A DNA stretch of 21,103 nucleotides from positions 1 to 21,103 of the forward strand of contig CAMNJG010000004.1 in the NCBI GenBank assembly GCA_946541285.1, in the 5' to 3' direction. How positions within the stretch are numbered: the first letter of the stretch is position 1; every line of letters begins with the position of its first letter. This stretch comes from an uncultured Clostridia bacterium. GTDB lineage: Bacteria; Bacillota; Clostridia; Peptostreptococcales; Anaerovoracaceae. Positions 1-6,894 of this stretch are shown here, in pieces. The notes beneath the pieces were generated by a model, which worked only from the letters and a program-made list of their open reading frames with translations, did not search any database and was not told where the DNA came from. The translations under genes and the position numbers were made by a program.

Positions 1-40
1 TGGTATAATCCGTGGCTCTCCGGTCAGAACTTTTTTTCAT
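1..40 (-). CDS. Start of an unidentified gene running off the window
   Basis: A minus-strand ATG at 40-38 opens a frame that reads MKKSSDRRATDYT and stays open to the window edge. A GAGAGG ribosome binding site lies 7-8 bases upstream of the ATG. Only 13 codons are visible, so no function can be given. The upstream A/T-rich stretch (about 60-140) has a TTGACT at 139-134 but no convincing -10 box. It could be a chance frame, but start codon plus ribosome site make a real gene somewhat more likely than not. Confidence 0.4.
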   Translation of the reverse strand, partial: MKKSSDRRATDYT

Positions 41-148
41 GACGTAACCTCTCAAGAATTTCCATAAGAGTGAAGAACTTTGCTCATCGAACTTTTCTTA
101 CTTTTTTTTCATTTTCATATAATTTTGTTTTTTAGTCAATGCTAATCA

Positions 149-209
149 ATGCGAGCTCATTAACCGAATTTCCCTGATATTTGAACGCGTATTGGCAGAA
201 TCCGGTTAG
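149..209 (+). repeat. 61-bp palindromic repeat, copy 1
   Basis: This starts ATGCGAGCTCATTAACCGAA and ends in CCGGTTAG, so its ends TTAACCGAATT and AATCCGGTTAG form an imperfect terminal inverted repeat. By hand alignment it matches copy 3 (20001-20061) at 54 of 61 positions and copy 2 (18860-18920, inverted) at 50 of 61. All three copies are exactly 61 bp and lie between genes. No open frame is shared among them. Confidence 0.85.
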
Positions 210-377
210 ACCTTTCCCAAAAATCTGTATTACTCCTGTTTGTGAATTTACAGATATCGAGAAACGCTGCTTCAGGCATGACTGCCACTCCTGCAGGCAG
301 TCGTGGGCTGCCTTAGCAGTCGGCGACATTACACTCACTGCGTTCGTGCGTCGCCTTTACATCAGACCTGCCTGCGA

Positions 378-397
378 TGAACAACTGACGTTGTTCA
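378..397 (-). repeat. Hairpin, probable distal end of composite element copy 1
   Basis: TGAACAAC and GTTGTTCA pair perfectly (8 bp) around a TGAC loop. On the minus strand the hairpin is followed by CGCAGGCAGGTCTGATG, which resembles the GCAGGCTGTCGAAG segment after the hairpins at 18671-18697 and 20087-20113. Its distance from the 61-bp unit (169 bases) is close to that in copy 2 (163 bases). The homology is weak at sequence level and rests mostly on arrangement. Confidence 0.45.
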
Positions 398-574
398 CCG
401 GGATATAAAGATCTGTCCCCATGAGCGGAACGAATGGCTGGAAGGTCTTATGCAGGAGTTGCGGGAGCTCTGCTCCGTGGCAACTCACGCAGGTATTCAT
501 TTTGTTTTGAAAAAGAGCTATCCCCAAAACTGTGATACTGTTACAGGCAGCGTTTCCTTCAGAATTTGCGCTAA

Positions 575-606
575 ACGCCCCGGATTCCTGCCAGAACCCG
601 GGGCGT
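575..606 (-). terminator. Likely terminator of the ABC operon
   Basis: A 9-bp perfect G+C-rich stem, ACGCCCCGG (575-583) with CCGGGGCGT (598-606), extended by a short inner TTC/GAA pairing. It lies about 105 bases past the permease stop. On the minus strand the stem is followed by only a short TTTAG tail, so termination may be inefficient. No T-run follows on the plus strand. Confidence 0.5.
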
Positions 607-711
607 CGTGATCATCAAAATATGTGTTTTTATAATTGATTCCCTGTCAGGAATCCCGACATATACTTCGAAAGTACCGTCATCTATGCGCCGGGTGTTT
701 GGGAAAGCCCG

Positions 712-2745
712 TTATCCATACACAGGCGAATAGCCATCCGCTTTCATATAGTCTTCCTGTATCTGCCGGATTGTCTCCGGACCCTCAATCAGTCCGTATT
801 TTTTCAGCGCTTCGATGGTATACACGCAGTCTTCATTGATAAAGAATGAGGCATTGACCGTACTGGTAAAGGAACCGTCCGGTTTCGCTGTTGTATTGAA
901 AGCTGCCTCTTCCAGATTACGAAGATTCCCCATGGTACCAATATAGAGATGCGTATCATCCACCAGCGCGTCCGTGATCCTTTTCTGCTGATCTTCCAGC
1001 ACACCGTAAAGCGTGATACACACCCGGGATCCCCAGAGCCACGGATCGTCCGCTGTCCGTGAGATGAGATCCTCTGTGCGGTACTGGACATGATCCTCCT
1101 CGATATCCTGGAGCAGTGCCCCGTAGAGATCTTCGGTCATCGACTGATCCAGCGCGGCACCTTCAAACCGTCCGGACGTAAACTCAACCTCCGGATAATT
1201 GGTACCCAGCACATATTTCAGGAAAGATTCCGGCGTCTCCAGCTCATTCAGAAGCGTAATCGCGCTGTCCGGCTGACGGAGTTCCTCCTCTGTCACCGGA
1301 ATACAGTAACTGCGGTTTACGGTGGATCCATCTTTCATGTAATAGGTAATGTAAAGGTATCTCATCGGATCAAGATAGTCTTCCGGCACTTCACCGAGAT
1401 TGAGAATCCTCCGTTCCTCCCGTTCCATTTCCTGATAGTGGTCCCGGTGCTCCAGCACACTCTGATGCAGTTTTATCACTTTACCCAGCCCGGAGTCCTT
1501 GTCCGCGACTACCGTGTAATTGCCGGCAACCATGACACCCCGGACCTGGTCAATCGGCGGGACATAGCGTACCACATGGAACGCGTCCGCGTTGATGGCA
1601 CAGAGCAGCAGCACACTCACCGCGCCGCAGGCAGCCCATTCCAGCCAGCGCACTTTCCCGAAGACCCGAAACCGTTTTTTGAGGATCATCTCGGTCACAA
1701 AGAACCAGACAAAGGAAAAGAGCAGGAAACAGAGGATAAACGGTTTTGTTTTGTCGCTGTCCAGCATCCCCCGGGATTCCAGGAGATTCTCCACCAGGAA
1801 AAACGCGAACACCATCCCTCCACAGACAGCGATGACCCAGCGCATGATGGGATTCATCACCGCGAAAGCGCTCATCTCCCCCGCGCATTCCAGCTGGCGC
1901 TTCCGGTACAGCCAGAACGCGAAAAGTACCAGCAGCACCGCTGCCACACAGTACAGCAGGATCATCCCGGCGCCATCGACCTTCAGGAATGAGAGCTGCT
2001 TTTCCAGGGACAGGGTCTCCGGAGCAGAGAAATCCGTCCGGCTGGTATCCACCGATATACCGCTGTTCATCATAAGGGAGGTCAGCGGGCAGAGCACATC
2101 GAACCTGGCGTTATTCAACATGCTCCCCATACCATCACCGGTGAGTCCGTACCCGCACAGGGTCTGGAATGAAACAAACAGTACCTTGCATACCATGTAG
2201 ACGCCATTCAGCACAAAATAGTAAACCACTGCCGACAGGAGATGTCCGGCCAGCATACAGCAGAACACCGCGATCGAGTAAAAGATCACATCATACCCCA
2301 GGGCTTCCAGCAGACAGTATCCCATGATCTTCGCGGGCACGCCCAGCCGGACAAGGCCGGGAACCGTGATCAGCGCAATCAGTATCTGCGGCAGGACCAG
2401 GAAGCTCAGGCCACTCAGATAATTGGTCAGGAACAGCTGGGACCGTTTCAGCGGAAAAGCGTGTACCATATTGCAGCTCCGGCTGCTGTACAGATAGGAA
2501 AACACCGTCACTGCCGACATGACGCAGAACACAAACACCAGCAGTACGGAATAGCCGGTTCCCAGGGCACTGACAATATTGTGAAGGTACCAGGAATCGA
2601 ATTCCAGCGCTTTACGGTCAAAGGAATAGATTCTGACCGGAACCAGGAAAAACAGGACTCCCAGGAACAGTCCCCATACCGGCCAGAACCGGGTGCTGTT
2701 CCTGAGGAAAATCCCGGCATTAAAGCAGGATGTCTTTGATTTCAT
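712..2745 (-). CDS. ABC transporter permease, large ABC-2-like type with extracytoplasmic/soluble C-terminal domain
   Basis: Membrane subunit of an ABC exporter, paired with the ATPase that overlaps its start. I chose the ATG at 2745 (MKSKTSCFNAG), which gives 677 residues, because a GGGAGGT site lies about 8 bases upstream; an in-frame ATG 21 bases earlier has no such site. The N-terminal ~415 residues hold several hydrophobic segments, including a KRSQLFLTNYLSGLSF stretch typical of ABC-2-like permeases of YtrA-regulated operons. From about residue 420 on the protein is polar and soluble, with no membrane segment; this resembles the C-terminal domain (called DUF6449, from memory) of permeases in GntR/YtrA-linked operons. 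The substrate is unknown; related systems act on cell-envelope antibiotics or lipids. The start overlaps the ATPase stop by 26 bases, suggesting translational coupling. Confidence 0.8.
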   Translation of the reverse strand: MKSKTSCFNAGIFLRNSTRFWPVWGLFLGVLFFLVPVRIYSFDRKALEFDSWYLHNIVSALGTGYSVLLVFVFCVMSAVTVFSYLYSSRSCNMVHAFPLKRSQLFLTNYLSGLSFLVLPQILIALITVPGLVRLGVPAKIMGYCLLEALGYDVIFYSIAVFCCMLAGHLLSAVVYYFVLNGVYMVCKVLFVSFQTLCGYGLTGDGMGSMLNNARFDVLCPLTSLMMNSGISVDTSRTDFSAPETLSLEKQLSFLKVDGAGMILLYCVAAVLLVLFAFWLYRKRQLECAGEMSAFAVMNPIMRWVIAVCGGMVFAFFLVENLLESRGMLDSDKTKPFILCFLLFSFVWFFVTEMILKKRFRVFGKVRWLEWAACGAVSVLLLCAINADAFHVVRYVPPIDQVRGVMVAGNYTVVADKDSGLGKVIKLHQSVLEHRDHYQEMEREERRILNLGEVPEDYLDPMRYLYITYYMKDGSTVNRSYCIPVTEEELRQPDSAITLLNELETPESFLKYVLGTNYPEVEFTSGRFEGAALDQSMTEDLYGALLQDIEEDHVQYRTEDLISRTADDPWLWGSRVCITLYGVLEDQQKRITDALVDDTHLYIGTMGNLRNLEEAAFNTTAKPDGSFTSTVNASFFINEDCVYTIEALKKYGLIEGPETIRQIQEDYMKADGYSPVYG

Positions 2746-3622
2746 AATCCACACCTCCCAGTTCATAGATAAAGATTTCCTCGAGCGTCAGCGGCAGCAG
2801 GTCCAGAAGCAGCGGAGACATTGCCTCAAAAGCCTTCCGTGCCGCCTCCGGATTTTCCCGGATGATCAGGGAGTGTACCCGCCCGCTCTTCTGATGATGG
2901 AGTACTTTGATCTCCGGAGGAAGTTCCGGCAGTTCCGGGCTCCGGAAAGCAACCTGGACTTTGGAGAAGCCCTCCTGCAGGTCGCTCAGGGACTGCTCGA
3001 GGATGAAACGTCCCCTGTGCATGATGCCCACATGGTCGCAGACGTCCTCCAGTTCCCGGAGATTGTGTGAGGAAATCAGCACCGTCATCTCCCGTTCGGA
3101 AGCGTCTGCCATGATCAGGCTCCAGATCTGCCGTCTCATGACCGGATCCAGTCCGTCCACCGGCTCGTCCAGGATCAGAAGATCCGGCTGGCAGCAGAGG
3201 GAAAGCCAGAAAATCGCCTGCTTCTGCATCCCTTTGGAAAGACGGCGGATCGGCGCTTTTGTATCGATGGAGGGGAAATACTCTCTCAGTTTTTCAAAAC
3301 GCTCTGCAGAAAAACGCGGGTACAGCGTCTGATAATACCGTTTCATCGTCTCCGTACTGGCCTGGGCGAAATAGTACAGTTCGTCCGGAATGTACGCGAT
3401 CCGTTCCTTGATCTCCGGATTTTCATATACCGGCTGCCCGTCGATCAGGATGGTTCCGCTGTCCGGCCGGTATACGCCAGTGACGTGGCGCATGAGTGTG
3501 GATTTGCCGGCGCCGTTCGGACCCACGATTCCGTAGACAGAGCCCTTCCGGACATTCATCGTCGCGTGGTCCAGGGCCAGAAAGCCGTCGAATGATTTTG
3601 TAAGATCCTGTACCTGTATCAT
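2720..3622 (-). CDS. ABC transporter ATP-binding protein (YtrB/BcrA-like)
   Basis: The 300-residue protein is a single-domain ABC ATPase that would power the adjoining permease from the cytoplasmic face. Walker A is GPNGAGKST (34-42), the signature is LSKGMQKQ (about 128-135, a common variant of LSGGQ in this subfamily), Walker B is LLILDEP (148-154), and the switch histidine is in SSHN (H186). The Q-loop position reads AYIPDE, so the usual glutamine is absent, as in many YtrB-like ATPases. The C-terminal 90 residues form the accessory domain seen in drug or bacitracin exporters. Its ATG overlaps the regulator's stop in an ATGA arrangement, and its stop lies inside the permease gene, so all three are one transcript. 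The transported substrate cannot be read from sequence. Confidence 0.92.
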   Translation of the reverse strand: MIQVQDLTKSFDGFLALDHATMNVRKGSVYGIVGPNGAGKSTLMRHVTGVYRPDSGTILIDGQPVYENPEIKERIAYIPDELYYFAQASTETMKRYYQTLYPRFSAERFEKLREYFPSIDTKAPIRRLSKGMQKQAIFWLSLCCQPDLLILDEPVDGLDPVMRRQIWSLIMADASEREMTVLISSHNLRELEDVCDHVGIMHRGRFILEQSLSDLQEGFSKVQVAFRSPELPELPPEIKVLHHQKSGRVHSLIIRENPEAARKAFEAMSPLLLDLLPLTLEEIFIYELGGVDYEIKDILL

Positions 3623-3996
3623 GGCGTGGCTCCTTTCTTTTCCGCAAGATCATGGATATGCTCCGTCAGTTCATCCTCTGTGACCGACAGATAAAACAGC
3701 TCCGTGACGACATCATCGAATGCCTCCATCAGTTCTTTTTTCCGGGAAGCATCCACCTCGTCGATGGCTGCCACAAAGCTGCCCCTTCCGGACACTTTGT
3801 AGATATAGCCTTCGTTTTCCAGTTCCCGGTAGGCCCGCTGGATGGTATTGGGATTGATGGCGAGCTGAGAGGCCAGTTCACGGACAGAAGGCAGCTTTTC
3901 ATCCGCGGTCAGGGCTCCTGAAGTGATGAGACGCCGCAGCTGTTCTTTGATCTGTTCGTAAAGGGGCCGGCTGTCGCGATAGTTGATCTGTATCAC
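3619..3996 (-). CDS. GntR family transcriptional regulator, YtrA subfamily
   Basis: A 125-residue repressor-type protein with a GntR winged helix at about residues 10-77 (KLPSVRELASQLAINPNTIQ, then RAYRELENEGYIYKVSGRGS) and only a short helical tail instead of a large effector domain, which defines the YtrA subfamily. It is the first gene of the exporter operon. The start is a GTG at 3996, 7 bases after an AGGAGG site; the nearby ATG at 3998 is out of frame and is followed at once by a stop. A palindrome at 4015-4037 between promoter and gene is the likely binding site, so it probably represses its own operon until a ligand or envelope stress relieves it. The inducer is unknown. Confidence 0.92.
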   Translation of the reverse strand: MIQINYRDSRPLYEQIKEQLRRLITSGALTADEKLPSVRELASQLAINPNTIQRAYRELENEGYIYKVSGRGSFVAAIDEVDASRKKELMEAFDDVVTELFYLSVTEDELTEHIHDLAEKKGATP

Positions 3997-4014
3997 ATCG
4001 TTGCCTCCTTTCTT

Positions 4015-4037
4015 GTGTATTAATACAGTTAGTACAC
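4015..4037. promoter_or_regulatory. Predicted GntR/YtrA operator
   Basis: GTGTATTAA (4015-4023), a 5-base spacer, then TTAGTACAC (4029-4037): a 9-5-9 inverted repeat with one mismatched pair. It lies immediately downstream of the predicted transcription start (about 4042) of the regulator operon. A/T-rich palindromes with GTGTA/TACAC ends are typical for YtrA-type regulators. Binding here would block initiation or early elongation. Confidence 0.75.
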
Positions 4038-4048
4038 TTCATACACAC

Positions 4049-4077
4049 AATATACCTGAAGATAACATCCCTGTCAA
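4049..4077 (-). promoter_or_regulatory. Promoter of the GntR-ABC operon
   Basis: On the minus strand a consensus TTGACA (4077-4072) is followed, after exactly 17 bases, by TATATT (4054-4049). The start would be near 4042, giving a leader of about 46 bases with the operator and an AGGAGG ribosome site. The match to the vegetative sigma consensus is 11 of 12. Confidence 0.85.
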
Positions 4078-4128
4078 TAGAAAACCTGAGAAAATCGATT
4101 GTTGGCAACTACTAAATTTTTATATATA

Positions 4129-4137
4129 TGGTATAAT
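4129..4137 (+). promoter_or_regulatory. Extended -10 promoter of the small toxin-like gene
   Basis: TGGTATAAT is a perfect -10 box with the extended TGN element, preceded by a run of A/T (4111-4128). There is no good -35 at the right distance; TTGGCA at 4102-4107 is too far away. The start is predicted near 4144, leaving a leader of about 42 bases with a small GTTCC/GGAAC hairpin just before the ribosome site. Confidence 0.75.
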
Positions 4138-4185
4138 AAGGATGTTCCTGTATCCAAACCGGGAACAGAAAGGAGGTGAGGCAGG

Positions 4186-4287
4186 ATGGTCGTACTGTTT
4201 GAGACGATACTCTCCTTTCTGATTTCTGTCATGGCAGGTATTGTCGTTCATTATATCTGCAAATGGCTGGACAGAAATAACGAATAA
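4186..4287 (+). CDS. 33-residue single-span membrane peptide, candidate Fst-like type I toxin
   Basis: This short gene encodes M-V-V-L-F-E-T-I-L then a hydrophobic span (about residues 4-25) containing a glycine (AGIVVHYI), and ends in CKWLDRNNE. A single membrane helix, an inner glycine and a WLDR-type polar end match the known layout of the Fst/Ldr family of type I toxins, which damage the membrane. Overall identity to Fst is low. The ribosome site AAAGGAGGTGA, 9 bases upstream, is essentially perfect, and a strong promoter precedes it. A terminator follows 39 bases after the stop, and a convergent promoter beyond it would make an antisense RNA. It could instead be an uncharacterised small membrane protein without toxicity; the regulatory arrangement favours the toxin reading. 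Confidence 0.7.
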   Translation: MVVLFETILSFLISVMAGIVVHYICKWLDRNNE

Positions 4288-4325
4288 AAAACAGCCTCAG
4301 ATGCCTGTATCTGCAAAAACAGGAA

Positions 4326-4358
4326 GCCCCCCGAAAGAATGGTCCTCTTTCGGGGGGC
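4326..4358. terminator. Bidirectional terminator shared by toxin mRNA and antisense RNA
   Basis: A perfect 13-bp stem (4326-4338 with 4346-4358), six consecutive G-C pairs at its base, closes a 7-base loop ATGGTCC. On the plus strand it is followed by GTTTTG; on the minus strand by TTCCTGTTTTT. It can end the toxin mRNA on one strand and the antisense RNA on the other, and may also catch read-through from the SLH gene, which has no terminator of its own. Confidence 0.88.
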
Positions 4359-4363
4359 GTTTT

Positions 4364-4382
4364 GATGATAGTACTGTTTGAG
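4364..4382 (+). repeat. Direct repeat of the toxin start region
   Basis: GATGATAGTACTGTTTGAG here matches GATGGTCGTACTGTTTGAG at 4185-4203 in 17 of 19 positions, including 12 consecutive bases. One of the two differences becomes a G-U pair between toxin mRNA and antisense RNA. The pair corresponds in position to the DRa/DRb repeats of the fst system. Confidence 0.85.
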
Positions 4383-4399
4383 TTCATCTCCTGAACCAT

Positions 4400-4427
4400 A
4401 TTTTACCACATGTTGCGGTAAAGTCAA
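4400..4427 (-). promoter_or_regulatory. Promoter of the antisense RNA
   Basis: On the minus strand TTGACT (4427-4422), 16 bases, then TAAAAT (4405-4400) preceded by TGG, giving an extended -10 of the same type as the toxin promoter. It lies just downstream of the SLH gene and has no gene of its own to serve, which supports a small RNA. Confidence 0.7.
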
Positions 4428-4469
4428 GTTTTTCTATTGAAGTGAAGCGGAGAAAAAAGTATCGAAAGG

Positions 4470-6377
4470 TTACTCTATATCCGTTCCGGCTCCCTGCTCC
4501 CCGGAACTCTGTGGCTGATCACCCTCAGCTTCAGAAGAACTCTGCCCGCTCTGGCCCGGTTCCTGACCCTGAGAAGCCTGTTCCTGATTTCCTTCCGTTC
4601 CGTTAGCATCAGAATCCTGTCCGCCCTGATTCTGCTCAATCTTTTCATCCGAAGTCACACCTTCCTGTGTGTTGTCCGGAGGAAGTACCGCCGGGCGCGG
4701 TTCCGTAGTAAAACTGGACAGGAAGAATTCGTTCGAGTTTTTGTACTCGTCCGTCAGGTCCTCCCTGCCGATGCGGATGAAATAGGTCGTATCATACGCC
4801 AGCGTTTCCATCGGCGTGATTACGATATTCCTGCCGTCACGGCTGACTCTCGCGGTAAACTCCACATTCGGACCGGCAGCGTCACCTTTCTTCAGCAAAA
4901 TCAGGGAGGCTGCCTGGGTATCCGTCAGAATCTCCTCACTGGCGCCGGTCGCGTGGACCGCAGAAGTAAAGGCCAGCTCAATCGGTTCATTCACAGGGAC
5001 ATTCTTTTCGCTATCGGACGGCACCGGTGTAATTACCAGCCCTACGGACGGATCGATGTTCTGTACCGGTTTCACCGTCACCTGGCTGTCAATCGTGATC
5101 GCTTTCGGAACGATTTCATAGGCAAGGCCGTCCGCATATACATACAGAGCGTCCACCTGGCCTTTTCCGCTCAGGACCGCGTAGGATCCACGGACATTCA
5201 CGGTTTCAGCGGAAGCTCCTTCTTCCAGCTCCAGACTGCAGCGGGAAGCGTCATTCGCGATCAGAATCTGGCTGACCGAAGACCCCTTCAGGATTTTCGC
5301 GTCACATTTGGTTTCCTGGCAGATCAGCTTTTCCAGTGATCCATTGAGACTGAGATCAGACTTGCGGTTCATCAGTACATTGACAAAACCTCTGCCAAAA
5401 TCACCACTGGCCACAGCGCTGCTGTCTTCCTGCAGGAGCGCGGATTCACTGACATACGTATTCACAACCGTGGACTCTCCGTTCGTCGCGATCCGGACGG
5501 TACCGCCCGTGCGCGCCACCGTCAGCTTCGCCGCCCGGCTGTCCTTCAGGAACACACCGTTGTCGCCGGTGCTGCCGCCGCCCAGGACGTTAATATTGCC
5601 AAGGACGACGCTGTTTTCAAAGAATGCCTTACCGTCCGCCACCTGGCTGCCGACAGAAATCTGATTGGCATAGATCGTATCCTTGATCGTGATATTGTCC
5701 TTGATAATGGTCTGGTTCTTTTTGATGATTCTTTCACCCTCGGCCATCTCTACGATGATCTTGGCAGCCTGGGCCCTTGTCAGAGCCGCCGTCGGCATCA
5801 TCTGGTTGTCCGCGCCGGTCATATATTTCCGGCCGATAATTTTTTCCATGGACGGCTTCGCCCATGCCGCGATCTCCGCCGCGTCAGCGTAAGTGTCCGC
5901 GGACTGTCCCGCGCCCGCTGTCGGAAGAATCCTCGCCAGGATGACGGCGGCCTCCTGACGCGAGATATTATTGTCCGGCAGGAAGGTGCCATCCGTATAA
6001 CCATTGATATAACCGGCTGCTACGCCCTTACAGACATCCGCGCAGAACCACTGCTCTGAAACTACGTCGCTGAAATCCACATCCACCAGCGTGTTATTGC
6101 CCAGCGTCGTATTGAGCATCTTGGTAAACTCCGCGCGGGTCACATCCTGGTCCGGACGGAAGGTGCCATCCTTATAGCCGTTGATCAGCCCCAGGTCGGT
6201 CGCTTTCTGGATGTAGGATTTCGCCCAGTGTCCCCTGATGTCTTTAAACGTCGTCGCCGCGGAAGCAGTATAGTTGCCGGCGAACGCCGGTACCAGAGCC
6301 GGAGCTGCTGCAACAGCCGCCGCCAGTACCAGGGAAAGTGCCGTCGTCGTTACTCTGTGAATTAATCGGTTTTTCAT
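4470..6377 (-). CDS. Secreted SLH-domain surface protein with Big_5-like domain
   Basis: A 635-residue exported protein likely anchored to the cell wall. Residues 1-40 are a long signal peptide with an Ala/Val/Leu core (cleavage near ASA). Three SLH repeats follow at about 43-88, 100-151 and 160-211 (for example HWAKSYIQKATDLGLINGYK and QWFCADVCKGVAAGYINGYT), which bind secondary wall polymers. Residues 220-430 are rich in short Ile/Val/Asn strands and look like a beta-helix. About 440-558 resembles a bacterial Ig-like Big_5 fold. From 565 the tail is almost only Q, S, E, G, N, D and P, a flexible hydrophilic end. An AAGGGGGT site lies 7 bases before the ATG. It is 36 bases downstream of the unrecognised gene at 6414-6854. 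No enzyme motif was seen; the ligand or role is unknown. Confidence 0.85.
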   Translation of the reverse strand: MKNRLIHRVTTTALSLVLAAAVAAAPALVPAFAGNYTASAATTFKDIRGHWAKSYIQKATDLGLINGYKDGTFRPDQDVTRAEFTKMLNTTLGNNTLVDVDFSDVVSEQWFCADVCKGVAAGYINGYTDGTFLPDNNISRQEAAVILARILPTAGAGQSADTYADAAEIAAWAKPSMEKIIGRKYMTGADNQMMPTAALTRAQAAKIIVEMAEGERIIKKNQTIIKDNITIKDTIYANQISVGSQVADGKAFFENSVVLGNINVLGGGSTGDNGVFLKDSRAAKLTVARTGGTVRIATNGESTVVNTYVSESALLQEDSSAVASGDFGRGFVNVLMNRKSDLSLNGSLEKLICQETKCDAKILKGSSVSQILIANDASRCSLELEEGASAETVNVRGSYAVLSGKGQVDALYVYADGLAYEIVPKAITIDSQVTVKPVQNIDPSVGLVITPVPSDSEKNVPVNEPIELAFTSAVHATGASEEILTDTQAASLILLKKGDAAGPNVEFTARVSRDGRNIVITPMETLAYDTTYFIRIGREDLTDEYKNSNEFFLSSFTTEPRPAVLPPDNTQEGVTSDEKIEQNQGGQDSDANGTEGNQEQASQGQEPGQSGQSSSEAEGDQPQSSGEQGAGTDIE

Positions 6378-6413
6378 GTAAATTACCCCCTTGCTTTTTG
6401 CCAGCCCGCAGGG

Positions 6414-6854
6414 TTACTCCGGCAGGTCAGGCAGTGTAATGTGTATGATACGGTCCGCGTGGGAGGCGAGGTCTTCCTCGGTAAAATCTCCCGTCAGGAT
6501 CAGGAAACCCATATCCTCTTCCGCGAAGAGATTCTCCGCGTAATCCAGGACGGCTTCCCGGTCACAGGCGTCCGCGTTTTCGAATACCACACAGGTATCT
6601 CCCGGTACAATCATCCCCATCAGCGTCTTTTCCAGAAAGAAGTACGCCTCTGGCCCCGGAGGATTCTGGTTGATATATTCTCTGACTTTCTCATTGTTTT
6701 TCAGATTGACATGCATCATGTCCTCAAAATTTTTCGGCACAAATTCCCGGATGACCTTCAGTCGGTCTTTCGGTGTACTTCCGGTCAGCACCAGCGCCTT
6801 ATAATCCCGGAACTGCATGCGCCAGTCCAGGAGCTGTGTAAGAATTCTGTTCAT
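6414..6854 (-). CDS. Unrecognised protein, degenerate AAA_14-like ATPase domain
   Basis: I placed the start at the ATG at 6854 (MNRILTQLLDWRMQF), giving 146 residues; the frame is open for 56 more codons upstream, but that part looks like translated repeat, rich in Arg, Cys and Ser. The protein has the pattern of the N-terminal half of AAA_14-type ATPases: a leader helix, then a first strand KALVLTGSTPKDRLKVIREF where a P-loop GxxxxGKT is expected, then MMHVNLKNNEKVREY, and a second strand CVVFENADACDREAVLDYAE where FFDEIQ is expected. Both Walker motifs are thus eroded, and the protein ends soon after a third strand (MGFLILTGDF). It follows rsmA and precedes the SLH gene on the same strand. 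No function is proposed. Confidence 0.6.
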   Translation of the reverse strand: MNRILTQLLDWRMQFRDYKALVLTGSTPKDRLKVIREFVPKNFEDMMHVNLKNNEKVREYINQNPPGPEAYFFLEKTLMGMIVPGDTCVVFENADACDREAVLDYAENLFAEEDMGFLILTGDFTEEDLASHADRIIHITLPDLPE

Positions 6855-6894
6855 TCTCGTTTTTCTCTCTGTTCCTCTCAGAAACCGCGCTTCC

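Larger units (their letters stand above)
41..711. other. Gene-free intergenic region rich in hairpins
   Basis: No credible gene was found in this 670-base stretch; the short open frames lack ribosome sites and cover inverted repeats. It holds an A/T-rich leader (60-140), a 61-bp palindromic repeat (149-209), a 7-bp stem GACTGCC/GGCAGTC (280-286/296-302), GGCGAC/GTCGCC (322-327/350-355), a perfect 8-bp stem (378-385/390-397), a long imperfect hairpin at 451-491 with arms GAGTTGC/GCAACTC and GGAGC/GCTCC, and the terminator-like hairpin 575-606. The part 149-397 looks like one copy of a composite dispersed element that occurs twice more near ppaC. Confidence 0.7.
4318..4393 (-). ncRNA. Candidate antisense antitoxin RNA (about 75 nt)
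   Basis: A minus-strand promoter (4427-4400) should start an RNA near 4393 that ends after the hairpin at 4358-4326 in a TTCCTGTTTTT tail. The RNA would be fully complementary to the 3' end of the toxin mRNA. Near its 5' end it carries CTCAAACAGTAC, the complement of the toxin's codons 3-6 (4192-4203), because that stretch is duplicated downstream of the toxin gene. Its terminator loop carries GACCAT, the complement of the toxin start codon and second codon (4186-4191). This is the architecture of RNA II in the par/fst locus. Ends are predicted, not measured. Confidence 0.6.

Noticed and set aside
132..408. Two overlapping short frames (132-338 minus, 181-408 plus)
   Set aside because: Both run through the 61-bp palindrome and neighbouring hairpins, lack ribosome sites, and are not kept in the other copies of the repeat.
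1090..1992. 300-codon plus-strand open frame opposite the ABC permease
   Set aside because: Composition (many His, Gln, Arg, Pro) is that of a shadow frame; the minus-strand permease has a ribosome site, membrane helices and operon context.
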